The notes below the pieces were generated by a model, which did not search any database, had not been told where the DNA came from, and saw only the letters and a program-made list of their open reading frames with translations. A program made the position numbers and the translations under genes. Positions 33,439 to 45,008 of a stretch of DNA of 64,000 bases are shown here, piece after piece. How positions within the stretch are numbered: the stretch's first letter is position 1; each line of letters begins with the position of its first letter. This DNA comes from Pegoplata infirma (lineage: Eukaryota; Arthropoda; Insecta; Diptera; Anthomyiidae): the NCBI GenBank assembly GCA_963921195.1, contig OY992541.1:13992644-14056643 (forward strand). Direction: 5' to 3'.

Positions 33439-33853
33439 CACAGTGACTATTAAATTTACATTTTTAGTGTGGTATTTGGTAAATGTGCCAAACGTCGAAA
33501 AAATGCCAATTTGAGTCTGGCATATTTTTCTTAAAATGCCAATCTCAAACCTTGAGTAAAAAAAAAATACCAGAGTGCAAATAAAAAAAAAATAAAAACA
33601 GATGCGATTGTTTGTGCTTAAATTTCGACCGCGGCAACAAAAACATTTATACAAAAATTAAAATACAGATTATTTGTGTTTATTTAAAATTTCTGAATGC
33701 AAAAAGTTTTTAAAGCTAATTATAGTTATTTTGTGCAAACTATTTACAAAAAGTGCGTTCACGATGTGTAAAGAAAGAAAATGGTGGCAAATGCTTGACG
33801 TTTACTAAAACGGCAAATTTGCCATTTACCACATTAAAAAGCCCGGCACTGTG
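33439..33853. mobile_element. MITE with CACAGTG termini, GGCAAATTTGCC words
   Basis: The left end CACAGTG and the right end CACTGTG are inverted, and TGTGGTATTTGGTAAATG on the left faces CATTTACCACATTAA on the right. Subterminal words are AATGCCAA / GCCATTTACC. I could not find a target duplication, so the superfamily is left open. Confidence 0.55.
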
Positions 33854-34081
33854 AAAAGCCCTATTATTTCAAAAATAAATGTATAGTTTGAAAATGATAA
33901 AAGTTAGTGGAATTTAATATAAAATTAAATCAAAAAAATATAAAATTATTTAAAAAGCTTAAAAGCCAAAAAGAACCCAATGCTTTATTTTCGCTTTTGT
34001 TTGAAACAATTTCGGAACTGAAATTAATCTGAAATTCTACCTTTTTTTATAAAAATATTTTTTGATATTTTTTGATATCTA

Positions 34082-35946
34082 CACGCAAAAAAATCTGTGT
34101 CGGAGTGAGCAAAAATCTGGCATAATTTTACCAAAAGTATGCTAAAACTACAACCGACGAAGTAGTTTTCGTAATTTAGCCAAAACACTTATGTAAAAAA
34201 TTTTGAAGAAAATTCTAATGCTATTTAAGCAAAAACTTGGTAAAATATACCAAAAGAAATATGGTGAAATATACTAAAATTATTAGAAAAGGTGACTAAA
34301 AATAATGCTTAAAATTACCACATTTATGCTAAAATAAATTTTCTATTAAATTTTTGTAAAAATTTGTATATTTGTTGAATTTAAAGTTTTCACAGAATAA
34401 ATCCATATTAATATAATAAATGTTGTGTATGATTTAATTTACCACCGACCAACTGACCCTTTATGAACAATTTTCTCCAGTAACTGCTGCCTACGCTTTT
34501 TCTTGAAGTGAAGGATCCGCTATAGCTTCACGAATTTATTTAAAAGCATCCTGTAAAAATAGAAAATTATTACATAACATAAATTTTTAATTTAAAAAAC
34601 TTGTAAATCCCATTGGTCTCTGTGTATGGAGGAACACTTAGTCATTCCATTTGTAACTCATCAAAACAGGTCTGACTGAACTCCCTTGGCTTTGCGTTCT
34701 TAATTTTATAACTAAAGGCAGGACTGGTGCCCACGCTCTTTATTGTAGTGAAGGATTCGCCATAGCTTCAAAAATTTATTTACCAGTACCCTGTAAAAAC
34801 AGAAAATTATTACCAAACACTAATTTTTAACTGCACTCAAAATAATTACTCTGTTAAATACTCTGTAAAATGACTGTAATCTCAATTCGACAGATATTTG
34901 ACAAAGTTATCTGTCGAAATACAGATTTTAAGAAAATACTTCGTATTTTCTTGTGACCGAAAAACAAAATTTTGTAAAATTGGAGTTACTCGCTAAAAAC
35001 TTGTAATTCTCACAAAAATAAAAAAGTAAATTTACAATTTGGAAGCATTAAAGCGGGAAAATTTATCAAAATTTTAATTTTAATTAATTTAATTTTAATT
35101 AATGTTTTTGAAGCAGAGAAGTTTTACTCATAAAATGGATTTAACTAAAACTTTGTAAATTTACAGTTTTTTTTTGTAAAATTTTGAACTCATAAATGCA
35201 TTTAACTAAAACTTTGTTAATTTACAGAGTTTTTTGGTAAAATTATTCTTGGTTTTATCAGTATTTTACAGATAATTCTGTAAATTTACAGTTTTTTTTT
35301 GATCGAAATCATTTTACAGAGTTTTCTTCGTAAAATAACAAAAAATCTTGCTGGTTGGAAATCTATGGTATTTTCTGCTGGCTCAGCAGAGTATCTCTGT
35401 AATTTAACAGAGTGATTATTTTGAGTGTAAAAATCTATTAAACCGTATTGGTATCTTCAGAATGGGGGTATATTCACTTTATCATTCCATTTGTAATTCA
35501 TCGAAACATACATTTGTAATTCATTGAAACATACGTCTGGGACTCCATTGGTTTTGCTAATTTAATGGTGTTTTAAGTTATAACAGCAAAATTAACTTTA
35601 GCATTTTTGTATCCTACATTCATTTATCTTTTAAAAAACTAATTATTTATTTTTATTTATTTATTAATTTATTTTAATTTTATTTATAAATTTCCTTTTT
35701 ACGTTTTTATAACACAAAAAATAAACGAACCACGCACACTAAAATACAAAATGAAAATGGCGGTCTATATTTGTTTTTTCTGTTTTCTTTCGATATTTTT
35801 TTTGTGCAAGTAATTTGCGTTATTGTGCAAGTTACTTGGTCATTTTACATAAAAAATTAATTATGTTACTTTAACATCGACAAGCATAATTTTAGCAAAA
35901 AACCAAGTAGGATTGCTCGATCTGACACAGATTTTTTTTTTGCGTG
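34082..35946. mobile_element. TA-flanked long MITE, CACGCAAAAAAATCTGTGTC family
   Basis: CACGCAAAAAAATCTGTGTC is inverted at the right as GACACAGATTTTTTTTTTGCGTG, with TA at 34080-34081 and 35947-35948. The left subterminal region repeats CCAAAAGTATGCTAAAACTA-like words. The middle holds an imperfect direct duplication (about 34503-34597 and 34738-34830) and a nested MITE at 34834-35427. No transposase was recognised. Confidence 0.8.
34834..35427. mobile_element. TTTTACAGA-word MITE, copy 2
   Basis: The TIR CACTCAAAATAATTACTCTG and most of the interior match the copy at 22326-23010. A central piece is shorter here and an AATTTTAATTAATTT repeat has been added. The left flank reads CTG instead of TA, so the left target base pair has mutated. 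Confidence 0.85.
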
Positions 35947-35948
35947 TA

Positions 35949-36381
35949 CTGTTCGAAAAATCAAAACTGTTCGAAAAAATCAACAACCCGATCCAAACAA
36001 TTTTAACGGTATTTTCCGTTGTCTTTAAAATCCCCATCATCATACCATATAAAAACAAAAAAAAAATTTGTATGTATTTCCAAATTAAAATATTTGTTTG
36101 AGTCTCAAACTTAAAATGTATAGTCTGATTTATGAAAAGCAAATATTTTTTTTTTATTTCTATTAAAAATACGGTCATCCTTATTACAAATGGTTCTAAG
36201 GAATATTAAAAATTTTCTAAGTATTAAATGTGTTTATGTATGTATGTGTGTGTGTATGTTTGAACAGGTATCAACAAAGTGAACCAAAAGAAATTGTAAT
36301 ATTTCCAGGAATTATTTTGTGCGTTACAAATTAAACGCTTATTAACGGTTTTTGTAATACATAGCTAAAGAGTATATATAC
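35949..36381. other. No feature recognised apart from a short TG-rich run
   Basis: A TGTATGTATGTGTGTGTGTA run lies at about 36237-36256. A 105-residue minus-strand frame (35861-36178) starts in this stretch and crosses the end of the preceding MITE; I do not regard it as a gene. Confidence 0.4.
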
Positions 36382-37292
36382 TAGGGTGGTGCGTATTCCA
36401 ATGAAGTGTTCAGATCAACTATTAATAGTTATTTTAAGTAAATACAAGCATTTTAAAACCAAAATGATCAAAATCGGTCCATGTCTTCTGTTCGCGCATC
36501 GCGGGTCAAAATTGGGGTTTTTGAAAAAATGGACATAATTAAAAAAAAAAAAATAAAAAAATTATTTAAAAAAAAAAAAATATTTTTTGTATAGCATTAA
36601 TTAGTAAATATTCAGATATTTTTTTCGGATATCGATATCCCACCCAAACGTGAGTCAAAAAAAAAAAAAACGCAAATTTTTAGCATGGAACTCAAAACTA
36701 CTTTTTCACTATTTTAAAAATTTAATGAAACAAAATTTCAAAATATATTAGTTTATCGATTTGATTTCATTGAATACATTCCAGGGACTGTACAAAAAAA
36801 TTCTTGGTAAAATTCCTTCATCCAGTTAGTCTGTGGAGCAATTTGAATTTATCGGATTTCAAGAAAATGTGTTTTTTTCAAAGTTTTTGTCTAATTTCGA
36901 GCTGTAGGCAACATTTTACTCAAAATTAACCAACAGTCATTTTCAAATGGTTGTTTTAGACCATAATTACTCTGACATAAAATAATAGGCTTTTTGGACA
37001 ACGTTAACCCTTGCCGGCACGCGGTTAAAAGTATTCCCCAATGAAATTTCAGAGAAAAGTTCTTAAATGTTATAAAATTCCTTTTATTTTTAAATAATTA
37101 AATATTTTTTTTTTAATTTTTTTAATTATGTCCATTTTTTCAAAAACCCGAATTTCGACCCGCGATGCGCGAAAGAAGACATGGACCGATTTTGATCATT
37201 TTGGTTTTAAAATTCTTGTATTTACTTAAACTAACTTTTCCGCACAATTAATAGTTCATCTGAGCATTTCCTTGGAATACGCACCACCCTAG
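36382..37292. mobile_element. TA-flanked MITE with about 150-bp TIRs
   Basis: CTAGGGTGGTGCGTATTCCA is inverted at the right end, and inversion continues with indels for about 150 bp to ATGGACATAATTAAAAAA. TATATA lies on both sides, so the duplication is TA or longer. The central 500 bp are AT-rich with no coding. Confidence 0.88.
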
Positions 37293-37476
37293 TATATACT
37301 TTCGCAGGTCAAATAAATAATCTACCAAATCACCACGCACAGATACGACTTATGAGAGTATTTAGTATTTTTTGTAGGTAACACATACACTGATTGTACA
37401 TATATATGTGTATGTTTGTTTACATACCTCTATCTACATTTATATTTCATATGATTTTCTTGTTTATACAAAAAAT

Positions 37477-37858
37477 GTCATAATACCTTCTTTTGTTTGA
37501 TAGTTGCAAGAAAAGGACTTTAGTATTTTCAATTAGAAGAATTTTATACCCTCCAACTACGGTATGGGGGTGTACTCACTTTGTCATTCCGTGTGTAACG
37601 CATCGAAATATCGGTCTAGGACCCCATAAAGTATATATATCGCTCATTTACTTGTAGAGTGTCATAACTCAAAATGTTTGATTTTACAGAAAACCTGTTT
37701 AAAGTTTACAATTGAAACTTGTCATAATACCTTCTTTTGTTTGATAGTTGCAAGAAAAGGACTTTAGTATTTTCAATTAGAAGAATTTTATACCCTCCAA
37801 CTAGAGTATGGGGGTGTACTCACTTTGTCATTCCGTGTGTAACGCATCGAAATATCGG
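37477..37858. repeat. Recent imperfect tandem duplication
   Basis: The segment TGTCATAATACCTTC ... CGCATCGAAATATCGG occurs at about 37477-37613 and again at about 37718-37858 with very few differences. It carries the left end of the TATACCC repeat, plus part of the MITE left end. TGTCATAA microhomology lies at the junction. Confidence 0.8.
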
Positions 37859-38665
37859 TTGTGTAGTGTCATAACTCAAAATGTTTGATTTTACAGAAAA
37901 CCTGTTTAAAGTTTACAATTGAAACTTGTTTTACATTGCAAATAGAAAATGTTGTTATGGCGTGTTCTCATCTCAAACGGTGAGTTTTAAAGATATTAAT
38001 ACGAATTTTTGACACAATATAAAGCATGATAAAACAAATAATTCTGTATTGTTTACCCAAAAACGGCATATTTTGAGTTATGACACTATACAAGTAAATG
38101 AGCGATATTATTGATCAGTGATCGATTCTAAGACATTCCAGCGATGTCCGTCCGTCTGTGGAAGCCACGATACAGTCCAAAATAAAAGTGCTAGACTCCT
38201 GAAATTTTGCACATATGTGTCTTATGTTCATAGGCTGGTTAAGTTCGAGTTTTTAGATGGGCAAAATCGGACCAGGGGGGAAAAAGTTCCCCCTTGACGA
38301 AGTAAAACAACCCATGAAAAAAGGTAACTTTTTATAGGCTTTTTGTATTTTCGTTAAACAAATGAAACATTTTTATGCTTGAAAAAGTTCAAAGTCTTGG
38401 ACTTGGATCCAGGGGATTAGAAAATTACTTTTTTTTTTGGTCCGCCCCCTTTAGTGGGCGGGGATATTAGCAAATAATGTATATAATAATGAAATTATAT
38501 ATCTTTTGTACAAAAAGCATAGTAATTTAATTTGTAAACATTTTTGACCAGAGAGAAGGTGTCCCCAAGGACCCCCGACAAGCCCCGCCCCAAGAAAAAC
38601 GCCCCTGCAATTTTTTTTTAAACGTTGGAGGGTATACAAGATTCGGCACAGCCAAATTTCACTTG
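37540..38665. repeat. Dispersed TATACCC...GGAGGGTATA repeat, copy C
   Basis: It shares with 10313-10925 the TTTATACCCTCCAAC start, GGACCCCATAAAGTATATAT, ATGTCCGTCCGTCTGTGG, and the end GGAGGGTATACAAGATTCGG plus ACTTGTTTTT. It is interrupted by the palindromic MITE below and by the duplication above. The 38451-38639 minus frame is within it and has no recognisable product. Confidence 0.6.
37637..38108. mobile_element. ATATCGCTC palindromic MITE, rearranged copy
   Basis: Both ends (ATATCGCTCATTTACTTG and CAAGTAAATGAGCGATAT) are present. The first 80 bp are followed by the duplicated flank, and then the MITE left end restarts at about 37862. The interior matches 32296-32926. It was evidently in place before the tandem duplication. 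Confidence 0.8.
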
Positions 38666-38689
38666 TTTTTACATGTTTTTAAAAAAGTT

Positions 38690-38865
38690 CAGCAAATGGC
38701 AATTAACGCGGTATTGCCATACCAAATATCGCATTTCCAATTGGAATAGTTTCCATCATCGCAGATTTAATCCAATAAAATACCACAACATGGCAAAGCT
38801 AACCAGAATATTTGATACTCAGAGGTATTTTTTTTTACGTTTTTGTAGTTTAGTTTAACCTTCCA
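38690..38865. repeat. Third copy of the GCGGTATTGCCATACCAAA repeat
   Basis: AACGCGGTATTGCCATACCA, TCCATCATCGCAGA and CCACAACATGGCAA match 28510-28630 and 28810-28920 at lower identity. The plus frame over it (38625-38858) is fortuitous. Confidence 0.7.
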
Positions 38866-40468
38866 ACATTGGTAAGATAAACTTTAAATAATATGCCATT
38901 TACATACATATACCTCGAAATCCAGAAAAAAATGGATTTCAATGAAAATCCAAGTAAATCCCCTTACTCTTTTGGATTTCAAATGTCAAATCCCATAACA
39001 AAAAAAACTTGGATTTTGACAAAATCTTAAAATCCCAATTCAAAATCCCAAAAAATGTATACTACTTAATTGTACAACTATGGTTTTCCCCAAAATAATG
39101 CTTTTTACAACGCTGCACACGATTTTTTTTTCAGCTGTTGTTTTTTTTTTGAAATACTCATTACCTAGTTTCTTTTTTCTGGGTTCATACGCACCGATGC
39201 ACAGTGTGAGAATTTGCCAAATTAGAAGGACAAATCTTGAATTTTGAAGATATTGTTTTGAAAACTGGTATGAATCATTTTAACGAAGTTCTTAAACGTC
39301 AAAAAAAAAAATGGGCGTGATCAGTAAACTGCCACTCCCACCTCCCATGCAATTTTTTTTTGCTGTTTTATTTTTAAAAGTTTTTATATACATTTTTTAA
39401 CAGTTCTTAACTACGCTGATTTCAATATTTGTTTGTAAAATGGGCGTCAGCCAAGTGCCACACCTCTTTAAAAATTTTAGAGTATTATATTAAAAAACCA
39501 TTTGTTAACAACAATCGGATTTTTAAATTTGTGTAATTGTGTTTTAAACAAATTTTGTAATATATGTAATGCATGGGCGTAATCAGATATATGCCACGCC
39601 CATCTCTAAAGCGAGTTTCGAGTTCTATTTTAATTTTGCCCATTTTTTATGCCAAACTTGACATAAAAAATTAACTTCCACGCCTATATATCTTGCAAGT
39701 GTGCGAAAAAAGCTCTTTTTGTATTAAAATGTATATTCTTAAATTTATTGTAATTCATTACCTGTAATTATTTGACTTAAAATCAAAAAAAGTAAAAAAT
39801 ACGAAGTTCAATATTATTAAATTTTATATTTTTTAAAACAATAAGGTAAATAAAAAATAAAATAAATACAGTTTTTGATTTTTTGATGCATTGATCCAGA
39901 CATCAACAATTTTTTGATACGAAATCTGCATACTCTTTATAGTAGTTTTAAATCTACTTATAAATTATAATATAAAATATTACATAATTATGTAATATTT
40001 TACAAGGAGATGAGGTATAAAGTATTGATTTTTAAAATTGCAATTAGTTTTAAAAGTTTAAAAGCTAAAATGCAACGCAACTGCCTTATTTTTATTGTAC
40101 ATAAAAAAATATCAATTCTTTCAAAGGTTATGGCGTTCTCAATACAAATTTTGTGGTTTTTAGGCGACAATTACTTCCCGATATTGGCTTTTACTGTAAT
40201 ATAAAAAAAATTGTGATAGGGGCAAAAAGGCAAGATTTATAAACTGATTAAAGCTTAGATATCACTTGATATTGTACAGTTGGTCTTAGGTCTGTATAAC
40301 GTATAACTGGTCTGTATAGCACATAAGAAAGTTATCGGCTTTGGAAAACGAAGGTTCTATTCAGAAAAAATTTCTAAGGGTTATATGTTTTAGGAATTTC
40401 CTAAACAGTCTTTTAAGGTCATGTGTTTTTTATTTAAATAAAAGACTATTTATTTAATTTTTAATTTT
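38866..40468. other. Degenerate DNA with GGATTT words and GGGCGTGGC-type repeats
   Basis: A GGATTT-word cluster (AAAATCCAAGTAAATCC, TTGGATTTCAAATG) at 38925-39060 resembles a MITE end, and a possible partner is at 41830-41895. Segments at 39311, 39443, 39576 and 40747 share GGGCGT with CAGTAAACTGCCAC-like words. Diverged direct repeats about 950 bp apart (about 40230-40390 and 41050-41240) are visible. No gene is seen. Confidence 0.4.
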
Positions 40469-40509
40469 ATCCGACGTTTCGCTGGTTTATTTTCAGCATC
40501 ATCAGGGAT
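40469..40509 (-). ncRNA. Hammerhead-ribozyme-like motif, Penelope-type minimal form
   Basis: On the minus strand the segment reads ATCC, CTGATGA, TGCTG, an AAAATAAAC loop, CAGC, GAAA, then CGTC and GGAT. This supplies the conserved CUGAUGA and GAAA boxes, a 4-bp stem II (GCUG/CAGC), a 4-bp stem I (AUCC/GGAU) and a minimal stem III of AC/GU ending in the cleavable GUC. That layout is known from Penelope-like retroelements, where short stem III ribozymes act best as dimers. The single U before stem II is as I recall it in that class. No Penelope reverse transcriptase was found nearby, so this is probably a relic of a terminal repeat. Activity is unproven. Confidence 0.6.
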
Positions 40510-42689
40510 TGATTTTTATTATATAAATAATCTTCAGTCAAATTTTACACTTAATTTTTAAACACAATATTAGCTTTACACCGTACATACTACACGACAT
40601 AAAACACATAATTAATTTAAAAAATAATTGTAAAAATAAATAATTAAAATATCACAGTTAAAAATGTTTTCTTCTAATACTTTGTATCACAGTTTTTGTT
40701 TAATACTGTTTACGGGTTTTATTTGTAAAAAGAATTTTCTATAAAGATGGGCGTGGCAGTTAACTTTTTAAGCCCATTTTTGGCATTATCTTAAATCGCA
40801 GTATCGGTAGTTGGTGCATTTATCCGAATACGCCTATATGCAACGAAAATTATAAAAATTTTATAAAATGCAATTACTCACAAATATTTAAATTTCAAAA
40901 CATAAGCATTCTTAAAAGAAAAATGTGGAAAAATATTAATTCCATCAAAGTTATGACATCCTGAATCCAACATGGATTTGGACAACAAATATTTCACGAA
41001 ATTGACTTGTATTGTAATTTAAAAAAAGTGTATGGGAACGGCTAAAACCGGCAAAATGTATTAATTGGATCTTAATGCTGGGGTGACAGTTGATATATAA
41101 AGCTGTATAATGAAGATAATGGCTTTCGAAATCGAAAATTCCTTCCAGAACTAAATCTTCTGAGGTCAGAGTTTAAATGGTCTCTAGCTCGAAATATTTC
41201 ATGTTCTTTATTTTACTTAAATAGGGGTAAAAGTGCAAGAGATAGGATTTATTAAAAAAAAAATAAAAAATACGTAAAAAAATATTACTACTAATTCTAA
41301 CAAAAGTTATAGCATTTCAAAAAAAAAGTTTTTATGTGGTGTCAATATCAGGTTTGACGTCTGGCAACATTACTGATGTTAGGACAGGCATTATTCTTTG
41401 CTTATTTAATTTTTTTTAATAAGCAAATATAGATTTCTTGTTTCAAAACAGTTCTCAATCATACCTAATAAATAAAATTATCAAAATAAAAAATGGGCTT
41501 TTGTTCAGCTAGTTTATCAAATTCTTACACTGTGCGATGGCCAAAAACCACTAAATATAATCATTGGTGTAAAGGGTCTTATGAAAGTTTTCTCTTCAAT
41601 TATATGCTGTAAACGCGCATGGCTATAAGTCAATTCTAATAAAATTAAACATCATTTACATAAAATATTAAAACATTTTACATTTTATAGAAAATTTTAA
41701 AAACATTCAAAAAATTCCACGGATACCAATTTTGAATCGATCTGATATCAAATACCGGAGATCAGGTCAAATACCGATCGGGTATTAAATTTTGAATTTC
41801 TGAGAAAAATATAAAACAAATTTACAAATAATCCCGGCAACCTGGGATTACGGTTTTAAAATCCAGGTATTTGTAAATGTAAATCCTGTTTGGTATCCCT
41901 TTACTACATACGTATATGGCAATAAGAATGTTTGTATGTATTACGTTATTGTTTTCTTTCTGATTTCTCAGTAGTAAACCAAATATACATATGTATATGC
42001 ATGTACCACAAAATGACCAGAACGACAGTCAGACAGACAGACAAAAATACACAAAAAGAGAAACAGACGGACGGACGGACCTGTAGAACTTTTCAATGCT
42101 TTGTCTGTCAGAGGATCACATTTTTTTTTTAATTTTGGGTTTTTGTTAACTATGATCTTCAGCAGGTAACAATAATACTCTTTGCAATAAAACAACAACG
42201 ACATCAAATCCTTTTGAAATTTTAATCATTTCATAGTAAATTATACGTACGAGTGAATACCTTTTTTTAACTGCTTATGAAGTTTCTGTTGTGTATTTTG
42301 TTGTTATTGTTGTTGTTGTTGATTACGAATAGAATACCAACAAAACATAAATTTTTTTGTTGTATTTTTATAGTTTACCTAAAATGCATAAACATGTACG
42401 GCGACACATATTTAATGACTTACGAGTAGCAAAGAATGTCAGAAGGGATCTTGAAAATACCTACATATAAATTGCTTAAAACCCGAATTAACTATTGGGA
42501 ATTTTCGCGAAATTTCGTATAAACATTTTTCTGTATGCACTGAAATTTATTTTTATGTACAAACATACACAATATATGTACTACGTTCTCTTTTTCATAT
42601 AATATGTATGTCGGCTGATATTTTAAGCCCGCGAATAAAAATTTTTATATGATGCCACATATGTATAATGATATATAACTAACCTGACC
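40510..42689. other. Degenerate AT-rich DNA; simple repeats; no gene
   Basis: The part up to 41900 continues the degenerate region around the ribozyme motif. From about 41910 a TE-poor stretch contains AGACAGACAGAC and ACGGACGGACGGAC runs (about 42030-42080) and a TTG microsatellite (42300-42320). Short frames at 41932-42132 and 41968-42207 overlap on opposite strands and look fortuitous. Confidence 0.35.
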
Positions 42690-42795
42690 AACCATCCCGC
42701 TTTTGGCGGGATTATCCCGCTTTTTGATGTCTCATCCCGCCTTGAATTTCTATCCCGCTTCTTAAACAAAAGTCCCGCTTCATCCCGCTTTTGAC
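42690..42795. repeat. ATCCCGCTTT-word fragment of a hAT-like MITE
   Basis: CCATCCCGCTTTTGGCGGGA is followed by four more ATCCCGC words within 90 bp. The same word fills the ends of the MITE at 8470-9221. Only one end seems to be present. Confidence 0.6.
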
Positions 42796-43329
42796 TTTTA
42801 GAATAGCAAAGTACAATTTAAAATTTTTTAAATAATATTTTGAGTATAATTGTTCTGAAGTAATTTTAAGCGATTTATTTAGATTTTTGTGCATATAAAT
42901 ATGGTAAAATTTTTTACCGCGTTTAAATTTTATTAATTATTACTCCTAAATTTATGTTGGAACTCGAAAAAATTTCCAATAACTTTTTAAACGTTTATTT
43001 TTTAAAATAAATTGATTTTATTTTAAATTAAAAAGAAATTTTTAAATTTATTTTTATTTCAATAAATTTTTTTAATTAAAAAAAAAATATTTTTCTGGAG
43101 ACGTGTTCAATTAAGTGGTCCAAATTTTTAAAATTTTTAAATGACCTGAAATAAGTAAAATTTTGAGCCGAATCGGTTAACTCTTTGACCCCGCAAAACT
43201 CTGTCAAAGTTTCCAGTTTTGGGCAAAAATTCTCGAAATTTAAGTAAAAAAGTTTAATTAAAAATTTTATGAATATGCTCAAAACAAGATAATTTTTGTT
43301 TAACGTTTCCCAAACGTACTTAGATAATA
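42796..43329. other. No feature recognised
   Basis: Very AT-rich. A minus frame at 43076-43339 runs into the following MITE and shows no recognisable domain. Confidence 0.4.
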
Positions 43330-43470
43330 CCCTATTCACACGTACAGTTTTAAATCGTTTTTAGCAGCAATATTTTTAGCACTTTCTTTATTCTACTTAT
43401 TACAGTATATTGACAGAAAATGCTAAAAATAATTGCTAAAAACGGTTTAAAACTGTAAGTGTGAATAGGG
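43330..43470. mobile_element. CCCTATTCACAC MITE, complete 141-bp copy
   Basis: CCCTATTCACACGTACAG and CTGTAAGTGTGAATAGGG are inverted ends flanked by TA. AAACGGTTTTTAGC-type words make nearly the whole element a hairpin. Relatives are at 28679-29159, 44821-44947 and 45940-46137, with a fragment near 61060. Confidence 0.88.
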
Positions 43471-43479
43471 TATTATCTA

Positions 43480-44326
43480 CACTGAAAAAAATAGCCTTCC
43501 TGATATTAATGAAACGGATTCATTATTTTGTTTTCATTACTTAAATGAAGGAATTCATAAGCTGATTGAAATTTCATGCATGTTATGAACAAATTTTATG
43601 AAACTTGTTTCATTAGATTTCATAATTTCATTAAAAAATATAATAAGATTTTTTAGAACTAAATACAACTCTGCGTTGCGAATAAAAGAAAGAAAACAGA
43701 ACAAAAACATACGACGCGTTATTACACCACGCGTGTTTAGTCTAATTGTAATTTTTACATGTGTGTTAACTTTTTTCTAATAAAATAAAATAATTTTATA
43801 TTTTTTTGCTTTGTTATTGAAACTTGTGTGTGTGTTATGCTGGTTATATCTAATTGAAATTACAAGTGAAAAGTTCCCTATAAGTGTTTCTTTTGACTGT
43901 TTCTTATAAAATATAATATAATTTGCAAACAGAAAAATAGTTTTTTAAGTCATTAAAATTATGTGATGAAACGTAGGGTAATTTGTGTTGTTCCATTGCT
44001 ACGTTGTTGCTACGTTTTGGCAGCACGTGTTTTTAAAGTCATCGCGTTTTTGTCTTGTTTACCTTACATGGCAATTATCATTACCAACTACTATTCCACA
44101 TTTAATCAATGGATATTTTCATACATTTTATGGAAAACTTCATAAAACGTTTCAAACAAGTTCTACGAATATTTTCATTATTTATATGCAAGTTTTCATT
44201 GAAAGGAACTTTAATGACACCAGTTTCATTAATCAAATGAAACCTGTCTTCGGTTGAAAACGTGAGTCATTTTTCATTAAGGTTAAGTCAATTTTCATTA
44301 ATTTCACGAAGCTATTTTTTTCAGTG
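43480..44326. mobile_element. TA-flanked MITE, TTTCATTAA-word family, copy 2
   Basis: CACTGAAAAAAATAGC and GCTATTTTTTTCAGTG are perfect 16-bp TIRs with TA outside. TTTCATTAA / TTAATGAAA words crowd both ends as at 6365-7375, while the middle is unrelated. It begins nine bases after the previous MITE. Frames at 43963-44257 are not convincing genes. Confidence 0.88.
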
Positions 44327-44820
44327 TAAGTACCCATATTAATTTGGTACAAAACATAGTTTGTAAATTTGACGCATTTTTAAATCTGCAAAACTATTTT
44401 TTTTAATTTTCCTCATACAAAATTACCAGGTATTTCAGCTCGTTTAACACGAGTGCGCGTGTTTGAGAATGGTTAGACACCGTTATTTAACGGTACTTGA
44501 TTAAGACTCCCAATTTTTTGTGTCCAAAAATTTAAAATTTTACGCTTTTAGCCCCCTTAAATTTTAATTTTGGTTGCATTGTTTTTTCATTCTAAAGGAA
44601 TGGCATATTTTATTTTTTTAAATTTTTGTGTGCTCCATAAACTGCAACTTAGCCTTACTTTTGTTTAAAAAAAAATTTTATTAAATTAAAAAAATAATTT
44701 CATAAACTTAATTGGCTACAGCCGGCTATGAGCCGTCACCGATCGATTTTTGCTTAGCCGCCGCCGACAATTTCATGTTGGCTTCGTTCTCTGCAAAGGA
44801 CTTGTAGAACCATAAACTTA
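44327..44820. other. No feature recognised
   Basis: Apart from a small GC-richer segment with GCCGGCTATGAGCC and GCTTAGCCGCCGCC near 44715-44770, nothing distinctive is seen. Confidence 0.4.
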
Positions 44821-44947
44821 CACTTACAGTTTAAAACCGTTTTTAGCAATTATTTTTAGCATTTTCTGTCAATATACTGTAATAGAATAAAGAAGTGCTA
44901 AAAATATTGCTGCTAAAAACGGTTTAAAACTGTACGTTTGAATAGGG
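44821..44947. mobile_element. CCCTATTCACAC MITE, left end lost
   Basis: CACTTACAGTTTAAAACCG begins the copy without the CCCTATT cap, and the right end reads GTACGTTTGAATAGGG. The interior is the usual CTGTCAATATACTGTAATAG hairpin. Confidence 0.8.
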
Positions 44948-45008
44948 AATAAGAGTATTTGGTAGGCTCCAAAAGCAATCTGTCATTTTCTATAAAACGG
45001 TAAACTTA

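Noticed and set aside
35861..36178. 105-codon minus-strand frame
   Set aside because: It spans the end of a MITE and unrelated flank, with no recognisable domain and AT-driven residue use.
42020..42080. GACAGACAGAC / GGACGGACGGAC run as a member of the dispersed TATACCC repeat
   Set aside because: The other parts of that repeat (TATACCC ends, palindrome) are missing here, so it is treated as simple sequence.
43963..44257. 60- and 90-codon overlapping frames inside a MITE
   Set aside because: They lie within a TA-flanked non-autonomous element and show no transposase motif.
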